NCBI GenBank assembly: GCA_029582165.1
Contig: CM055875.1
Location: 7,423,501-7,487,500 of the forward strand
Origin: Portulaca oleracea
Lineage: Eukaryota > Streptophyta > Magnoliopsida > Caryophyllales > Portulacaceae
Direction of reading: 5' to 3'
DNA: 64,000 bases
The notes under the pieces are model-generated. The model worked only from the letters and a program-made list of their open reading frames with translations, did no database searches and was not told where the DNA came from. The translations under genes and the position numbers were made by a program. Below are positions 57,572 through 64,000 of the stretch, one piece after another. Numbering within the stretch: the stretch's first letter is position 1; every line of letters starts with the position of its first letter.

Positions 57572-59488
57572 TCATATTTTAATCTTCATATTTGTAAAAA
57601 TATGATATTGTTGAAAATTTGTAATGCAATATACAATCACGTATTTACGATGTGTACAATAATACATTAATACTTGTCTATTTCCTTGAACAAAATTGAA
57701 TTTAGTGTAAATCATACAAATTGAATACATCCAATGTTCAAACATAGAATTTCTATGAAATTAAACATATTCAAAGTCTACCAAATTAAATTTGTTATTG
57801 CTTGCTTAAATATAAGAGAGTTTAAACATTATGTTATTGCATTGAATAAATCATGGATAATCTCCAAGCATTATCTATTTATTAAATTATATGTTTTTTT
57901 TAACTTTTTAATGCTAGGAACAAAATTGAATATGTTCACATTTTAAACTTTTTAAATCTTAATCCATACTGAAAAGTTGCATATTCAATTTAATTATTTG
58001 ATAAAAGTATAAAACATATTATAATATTTGTAAGAGGAAGATATATATGAATAAGCTTATATGAAACTTTTTCAATAGACATTGAATATGATTGAATATA
58101 CTTGTATGAAACTAACATATGCATGTACAAAAATCATATAGAAAACTAAAATCTACTATTTAACTTGTAAATATATTACAATGAGAAAAAAAAAAAAGCA
58201 ACTTATAGTCAGATAACAGTCAAGTATCAAAAACAGTAACTATTTTTAAAATTTATACGATACACATTTCTTAATAGCATACTTACAAACTTAATGGCAA
58301 GCAAATAAATAAATAAAAATTATAGAAAACATTATAAAAATTTGATAATATTAGGGTTTGGTTGGCCTAAACTCTAAAAACTATAAAATTACATACATAT
58401 GTTAGTTTTTTTATGGATCACATACTCAAGGTAGTTAGTAAGGACTTTAGTTCATTTCATAAATTTTAATTAATTCATTGAATGATATATATTACTATAA
58501 TCATAAATCTTTATGAAGCTAATATAACAATGACAATAGTGCTTACAATAATTAATTTTTATGTAAATATGTATTTTAATGTAAAAACCAATATGAAAAC
58601 CAAAAATATTAAAATATAATATGAAAAGTAATTAATTTTTTTAATAGAAAATAATAAATGAGAATCAGTTTGGAAAAATCAAAATGAAAATATGTACATA
58701 TTTTAATAGTACTTTCTATAGAACAATATAGTGTTTTGTTCAAGTATATGTGATAACATTAAGTAAAAACTTTATTTTGTAATCTAAATGCTGAATATGC
58801 ATTAGAAAAATTAAAGGAAAATTCATAAAAATCAAATGAAAATTACTCTTGACTTGTATGAAATTGCAATATATACTTATCGCAAAACATAGTGAAATTT
58901 AAAATGAAATATGAAAATTACCTTTTCACCAATTGTAGCTTTTGGATTTGATATTCAACCTACTCCAAATTTCCATAGCTACATGCTTAGACGGTTACAC
59001 CTTGCTCCCTTTTATAAGGGTAATAAACACCATTACAAAATGAAGAAATGAGGGAAGATTTATAACCATCAATTAATAATGACAATTCAATAAAATTAAT
59101 CCATGATAAGTTTCAAGAAGGATGAGTTACAAACATTCACATTCAAAAGTTGAAACGTTTAATGAAAGCATTAAAAATATCATCAATTAGTAACTAAAGC
59201 TCAAATTTTTTTCTATTTTCTTCAGAAAAAATATAGTTGAAATAATTTTTTTTTGAAATATATATTTTATTAATATTGCTAAAGTTACAGTTAAAAAAAA
59301 AGTTACTTTTGTAATTTTTCAAAATACTATTTATAAAATTGTTCACAAATTTGGCCATTATTTCCTTTCTCCAAAACTAAATATGTTTTGTCATTAAAAA
59401 ATCCATTTATTATTGGTTATTACTAATTATTAATGGTAAACAATAGTTTAATTTACTGAAAAAATTTATTATTGGTTATTTCTAATAA
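57572..59488. other. AT-rich DNA, interior of a Helitron-like unit
   Basis: Very AT-rich with no gene or bounded repeat seen. Short frames such as that at 57734 have no domain. Confidence 0.4.
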
Positions 59489-60612
59489 TTTTATAAAGGG
59501 AAATTGGAATCTAATAAACCAACCTTTGAGGGTCCTTTGAAATAACGAACCAACCTTGCAAGCTAATTTATAACATGTTAATTTTTCTAACGAACCTTCG
59601 GCGAGTCCCACAGGGCGGAAAACTGACGTGGCGGTGTTTTAGCCAAAAAAAAGGAAATTTTTTTTTGCTGAGTTGGATTAAATAAATCAACTTTTTCTTT
59701 TTTTCTTTTAAATCCAACTCAATTTTTTTTTCTCCTCTCTCTCTCTCTCTCTCTCTCTCTTTATCACCCCAGCCCCCCCCCCCCACACCCATCTCCCGCC
59801 ACACTCTGACCAGCTCATCTCCGCCTAGATCCCCGACTGCCTCGCCTCCCTCTAGGCCCAGATCTTCGCCCAGCAGCAATCCGCCATCACTGAGTTCTCC
59901 AAACCCCAGCCCCAAAACGACGACGTCCCCTTCTCCGAGCCCCTTGTCTCCCTCTGCCAGAAAATGGACGCTTGCGGCGTCCTCAAGCTCGTCGTCGCGC
60001 GGCGGAAGGAGTCGACGGCGTTCCGGAGCGAGATCCTCGCCGCCGTGTCGGAGGCGGTGGACAGGGAGAGGCTCGTCTTGGACGTCGTCGGAGAGTTCGT
60101 CGAGCAGAAGGGCACCGGGAAGAGCTGGATGACGGACAAGCGGTGGGTCTGCGGGGTGCTCGTCGGCGGGATGTTCAAGCCGGAGGATCTCAAGAGAGGC
60201 GCCGTCGCCGGCGGTGGGTTTTCGAGGAAGGCGGCGGAGAGGGCGGAGGAGCTGGTCAGAGTGTGGCGGGAGATGGGTGTGGGGGGGGGGTGGGGTGATA
60301 GAGAGAGAGAGAGAGGAGAGAGACTGTGAGAGAGAGAGAGAGGAGAGAGACTATGAGAGAGAAAAAGAGAATTGAGTTGGATTTTAAAAAAAAGAAAAAA
60401 TTGATTTATTTAATCCAACTCAGCAAAAAAAATTCCTTTTTTTTTGGCTAAAACACCGCCATGCGCCTTTCCCTTCCTACTATGAATTCGGAGTTCGTTA
60501 GAAAAATTAACACTGCAGTTCTGGTCATTGTAAATTACCGCGCCGAGTTGGTTCGTTATTTCAAAGTACCCTCAAAGGTTGGTTTATTAGATTCCAATTT
60601 CCCTTTTATAAA
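59489..60612. mobile_element. Pack-MULE candidate carrying a FRIGIDA-like gene fragment
   Basis: The element proper is 59498-60603 (1106 bases), flanked by an exact 9-bp duplication TTTTATAAA (59489-59497 and 60604-60612). Terminal inverted repeats start GGGAAATTGGAATCTAATAA and extend about 250 bases as element sequence. They then continue as an inverted pair of gene-derived sequence (59760-59826 against 60235-60300), so each arm is about 330 bases. The centre is GC-rich and codes for a FRIGIDA-like segment. There is no transposase, so movement would depend on a MULE elsewhere. Confidence 0.9.
59856..60300 (+). pseudogene. FRIGIDA-like (FRL) protein fragment captured by a MULE
   Basis: From 59856 the frame reads AQIFAQQQSAITEF, then FSEPLVSLCQKMDACGVLKL (ATG at 59964), VVARRKESTAFRSEILAAVS, VDRERLVLDVVGEFVEQKG, DKRWVCGVLVGGMFKPEDL and AERAEELVRVWREMG. 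This is the order of the conserved FRIGIDA-family core (MD-GL-F-V-RRK, VDP-LVLD-V-EF, R--C--L). A TAG at 59853 closes the frame upstream, and the C-terminal end runs into GA-repeat and element sequence. About 145 codons, a quarter to a third of a normal FRL protein. No introns. Very GC-rich compared with its surroundings. A transcript could make a truncated protein or, because of the inverted arm, double-stranded RNA. Confidence 0.75.
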
Positions 60613-60986
60613 AGTTTAAACTAAAAGTTAACTACCTTGTAACAGAAAAGGAGGATAAAAAAGAATACATTAGCAATTTTTATATAAGTATATTTCATAG
60701 TACGTAACTTCATATCAATTAGGAAATGTAAAAGCATTTTGATAATATCAGCTTAATTCCTATCAAAAAAAAATCAGCTTAATTATATTAGTTAATATAA
60801 ATAACATTGGAACTATCTTTCATATCCAAAATTAAATATCAAAATTATTTTTTATTAAATTAAATACAATAACGTTGCCTTATAAGAATAAATAGATACC
60901 TTGAACTAAGCGTAATTATTATTCTTATATTTTAATTAAATTAATAAATTGTTATTTATTGCAAATAGTAACTCACCATACATTTA

Positions 60987-61193
60987 GGCCCTGTTCGACA
61001 AAATTAGCGGTTTAGATAGCGGATAGCGATTTAGATAGCGGATAGAGGTTTGAGCAGCGGATAGCGGTTTGAGTAGCGGATAGCGAATATGTTCATAGGA
61101 GCGTATGAGGAAAATATGTTCGGTAAATTTTAGCAGTTGAATTAGCTTATGGACATAAAATGACCAAAACGGACATGACTATCATTTTTTTTA

Positions 61194-61226
<33 letters not shown>

Positions 61227-61673
61227 CTCCCAAAGCTAATTAAACATAGTTATGTCATTAAAATAAAAGTAAAAAAAACTAACCATGACATGATATAAAT
61301 GGAAGAAATAAAGAAATATTTATAAAACTTTATCCACTAAATTGAAAAAAAAGAAATCATGCATGCTGATCATCATCATCATGGTATTCTTTAATTTGCA
61401 TATTATTTGAACACCTTTATTGAAACAATTAGGCAGTTTTTCTCCGTCATTAATTCATTACGGAGGGGAACTGAGGGCATTTTAGCCATTAGGAGCTCAA
61501 ACGCTAATTCAAAGCAGCAGACGTTAATATATATAACGTTTTTTAGATTTCCATCCAAACGCTATAAGCTGTTAACAAACGCTCATTTACCGAACACTAG
61601 TAAATAGAATAGTAGAGTTTTGAATTAGTCAAAACACTAAACGCTACTGAAAACGCTACTGCCGAACAAGGCC
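60987..61673. mobile_element. PIF/Harbinger-like (Tourist-type) element, 687 bp
   Basis: Ends GGCCCTGTTCGACA and, inverted, GGCCTTGTTCGGCA, flanked by TTA on both sides (60984-60986 and 61674-61676). Subterminal TAGCGG repeats (AGCGGATAGCG, GCGGTTTAGATAG) occur five or more times at 61005-61090, and ACGCTACTG twice at the other end. (TTA)n at about 61195-61225. A hAT assignment is possible if the true duplication is longer. Confidence 0.75.
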
Positions 61674-61785
61674 TTAATATTTATGAAGTATTGTTTTTTC
61701 AAAAAAAAGGTAATCATGATTAATAATCAATTAATATGTATAAAGTTTTTTTTTTTAAAAAAGAGTAAACATTAGCAATTATAAT

Positions 61786-61841
61786 TTTCTGAAAATACCC
61801 TTATAGAAACTCATATATTCCAACCTCACCCTTTGTACCCA
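61786..61841. repeat. Conserved terminal block, copy 4 of 4
   Basis: TTTTCTGAAAATACCCTTAT...CCTCACCCTTTGTACCCA matches copies at 55063, 55401 and 56655. Followed by AT-rich microsatellite. Confidence 0.75.
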
Positions 61842-61867
61842 ATTTTATTTATATATTTATATTTATA

Positions 61868-61896
61868 TATGATATATATATATATATGATATATAC

Positions 61897-61964
<68 letters not shown>

Positions 61965-62011
61965 ATATGATATATGATATATGATTCTTTCTCTACTACA
62001 CACGCACACAA

Positions 62012-62094
<83 letters not shown>
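61868..62094. repeat. Long (AT)n microsatellite with (CA)n
   Basis: Two AT runs (about 61900-61960 and 62028-62094) around CACACGCACACAAACACACAC. Short frames of Ile/Tyr repeats on the minus strand are artefacts of it. Confidence 0.95.
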
Positions 62095-62097
<3 letters not shown>

Positions 62098-62201
62098 AAA
62101 ATATTGTAATTCATGTAAGATTCTTTTAATTTTCTTGATTAATTTACTATTTTGTGTGGCCCAAAAAAAAAATAAAGATAGATATAAGACTTTTATTAGT
62201 T
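61986..62201. repeat. Direct repeat, copy 2 of a pair 12.1 kb apart
   Basis: Same text as 49880-50010 (CTTTCTCTACTACACACGCA, ATATTGTAATTCATGTAAGA, TTTTGTGTGGCCCAAAAAAA) with the AT run expanded by about 60 bases and a short insertion before GACTTTTATTAGTT. Confidence 0.9.
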
Positions 62202-62202
62202 A

Positions 62203-62241
62203 AGCGACCCCCTTTATCAATATTTTCTAGCTCCGCCCCTG
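62203..62241. mobile_element. hAT-like terminus fragment
   Basis: CTAGCTCCGCCCCTG at 62227-62241 is the inverted form of CAGGGGCGGAGCTAG, the terminus of the hAT family at 36792. ACCCCCTTTATCAAT precedes it. No partner end was located. Confidence 0.45.
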
Positions 62242-62290
62242 GTATGGACAGTTACTTATCCATGATTTTTATAAAATTTCAAATAACTAA

Positions 62291-62319
62291 TTTAGTTCAC
62301 TCCGTGTATTGCACGGGTA
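62291..62319 (-). mobile_element. Degenerate Helitron-like terminus
   Basis: TTTAGTTCACT followed by CCGTG-TATTG-CACGG (62302-62316), the same arrangement as at 50013 and 55131 with CTAG changed to TTAG. Confidence 0.45.
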
Positions 62320-62341
62320 GAGGCCTAATAATCTATTAAAT

Positions 62342-63464
62342 ATATTAAAACAAGACCACCTAAGGGAAATCCATACCTAGATGGTGAAATTTGGGAGGTT
62401 TGATTGCTCCTAACCTACTACCGAACCAAAATAATTGTTGTCAATTAAAAAATAAATTAATAGGAAATATTTTGATTACACTAAGATTTGAACCTTGATG
62501 AGGAGCATAGAAGACAAGAGTAATTACCATTTGACTATCACCAATTTTGTATTATTATTGTTACGTACAAAGATAATATTCTATCAATCATTTTCAAATT
62601 GGAATTATTATGAGATTAATATATACTATACTATACGAGGATTAATGATAGATAAATGATAAAACTTTAATATAATTTTATTTAGCAAATAAAGTTTATA
62701 TATATATATATATAAGTATATTTTTTGAGATATATAATTTAAATTAGTATTCAAAAATATTTGTATTATGAAAATATATGAACAAAAATACTACAACAAT
62801 TTTTCAGTATTAAATAAAAATTAATATCAATAATTTACTCCATATTATTTTTGAAACTAATATAATTAAATTCCTTCTCTTTCACCTTTCATCTAAAAAA
62901 AAAATGAAATAGGTTCATTATTTATCATATTTTTAATGATCTTATTGAATTTTTCACAAACATTATTTTTTATGTGTAAAATAATAATTAATCTCTTTTT
63001 ATTATGAAAAAAAGTAACGCAACTGCCTTTTGATTGATATTGTGATTGTTTGACATATTATTAAATTTTAGAATTAGTAATTATTTTTTAATTTGTGAGT
63101 ATTAGTTATTCTACTAAATGTTAATGCAAAATAATTTCTCTAACATTTTATATTTTAATTATTTTATAAAAGCATCATATTCTATAAAAAATCTAAAATA
63201 GAAATATTTAGTATTATTTTTTTAATGTATGTGTCTATGGAAAAAATTATAACACATCATTGTTGATTTTATTTTCATAAATTCATAATTATATTTTAAT
63301 TAACTAAATTAAAATAAATTATGTAATTAATATTTTCTAATATATGATATATATGTGTTTGTGTGAAAGTTTTTTATTTCAATATTAATAAGTTTAACAC
63401 ATATATTCTATCACAAAATAGTATAAGACACATAATTCTCGATATTTTAATAGTTGACAATTTT
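62342..63464. other. AT-rich interior of a Helitron-like element
   Basis: No coding sequence. Bounded by a degenerate hairpin terminus on the left and a clear one on the right, so it may be one non-autonomous element of about 1.2 kb. Confidence 0.35.
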
Positions 63465-63494
63465 CCCGTACATGAACGGGATATATACCGCTAG
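63465..63494 (+). mobile_element. Helitron-like 3' terminus on the plus strand
   Basis: CCCGT-ACATGA-ACGGG (63465-63480), ATATATACCG, then CTAG (63491-63494) followed by T. Hairpin-to-end spacing of 10 is the classic Helitron value. Confidence 0.65.
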
Positions 63495-63949
63495 TAATAA
63501 TAATAAAGATATTACTAATTGCACACCATTGATATCAAAATAAATTAAATTAAAATATATTGTTGACATTTACAACAAATCACGTTTAACATGGTGCAGT
63601 TACACCTAAAGATTTTCACATTCAAAGACTCATAGTAGATGGTTAGGAGAATCGGAAGACCATCCTATTCAATTTTCCGAATTTTATGCGTCATATTCAA
63701 TAATATTTATTGAAAGGGTAACTGATATATGGGAGATCCGTTGGAGTGTGTGCGTGGTGCCAAATAAGATAAAGAGAGAATAATCCTTTCTTGAGAAATT
63801 TAATGGATGGTAGATGATGCTGTTGTTTTTGATTGGAGATAATACTCTTGAGAATCAGTATAATCAGACCCAAGGAACAAATCAACGATATCTTGAATCA
63901 CCAAAAGAATTGGACATGATCTCAGACAAAGGAGAATCTACCACCAAGA

Positions 63950-64000
63950 CGTAACACCCCACCATGATTAGACAAATGATTGCCTACCACTAATTAATTA
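63950..64000 (+). mobile_element. Possible LTR start cut by the window end
   Basis: CGTAACACCCCACC at about 63951-63964 resembles the TGTAACACCCC start of large plant LTRs. Too little sequence remains to test it. Confidence 0.2.

Noticed and set aside
61826..62114. Open frames of Ile/Tyr repeats on the minus strand
   Set aside because: They are translations of the (AT)n and (CA)n microsatellites.

Overview
The window looks like nuclear DNA of a flowering plant, most likely a eudicot. It is AT-rich, has two intron-containing genes of plant-type families, and is otherwise filled with plant transposable elements in many states of decay. Plant-type gene families, GT-AG introns, plant LINE RNase H domains, MULE, hAT, PIF and Stowaway MITEs, and initiator-tRNA-Met primer sites all agree. 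I see no bacterial operons, organelle genes, rRNA or tRNA genes.

Only two genes look intact. (1) A type I pectin methylesterase on the + strand: two exons (6974-7919 and 8809-9500), 545 residues, with signal peptide, inhibitor domain, RRLL processing site and complete catalytic set. (2) An XBAT35-like ankyrin/RING E3 ubiquitin ligase on the - strand: ten exons from 44130 down to 30469, 498 residues when joined. None of its splice boundaries breaks the reading frame. Its sixth intron (42203-33240) is almost 9 kb because a Ty3/gypsy element inserted there (33619-41939, 5-bp TSD GTGGG). That element in turn holds a 554-bp hAT-like element (36792-37345, 8-bp TSD) and a second foreign block in gag, giving a nest of transposons inside a working gene.

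Layout: 1-1535 partial LTR; 1701-2033 146-bp tandem repeat; 2850-5495 dead LINE; 5500-6090 foldback; 6920-9500 PME gene; 9500-13776 a region with pseudo-exons of unrelated genes (HSP110-like, CDPK-related kinase-like) ending in a Helitron-type 3' hairpin plus CTAG; 15018-15430 foldback MITE; 15568-19399 a 3.8-kb solo LTR with TSD GGAAG; 19.5-20.1 kb tandem repeat; 21.1-21.6 kb 58-bp tandem repeat; 21.6-26.3 kb two decayed Ty3/gypsy pol regions separated by a 1.2-kb LTR; 27-30 kb tandem repeat and two foldbacks; 30.5-44.1 kb XBAT35 gene with nested elements; 44.4-46 kb MITEs and a LINE fragment; 47-49.3 kb LTR, PBS and an array of about 14 short palindromes; 49.5-63.5 kb a young-looking DNA-transposon cluster.

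The last 14 kb holds the best-delimited elements: a hAT element of Ac/Ds type (50980-51857), a Stowaway MITE (54432-54667), two MULE-like elements with perfect 9-bp TSDs (56739-57548 and 59498-60603), a PIF/Harbinger-like element (60987-61673) and several Helitron-like termini. The 59.5-60.6 kb MULE carries a piece of a FRIGIDA-like gene, part of which is also copied into its opposite arm. This makes it a Pack-MULE candidate and the most interesting object here. I found no wholly novel gene system. The novelty lies in gene-fragment capture and in the nested, palindromic repeat structures.
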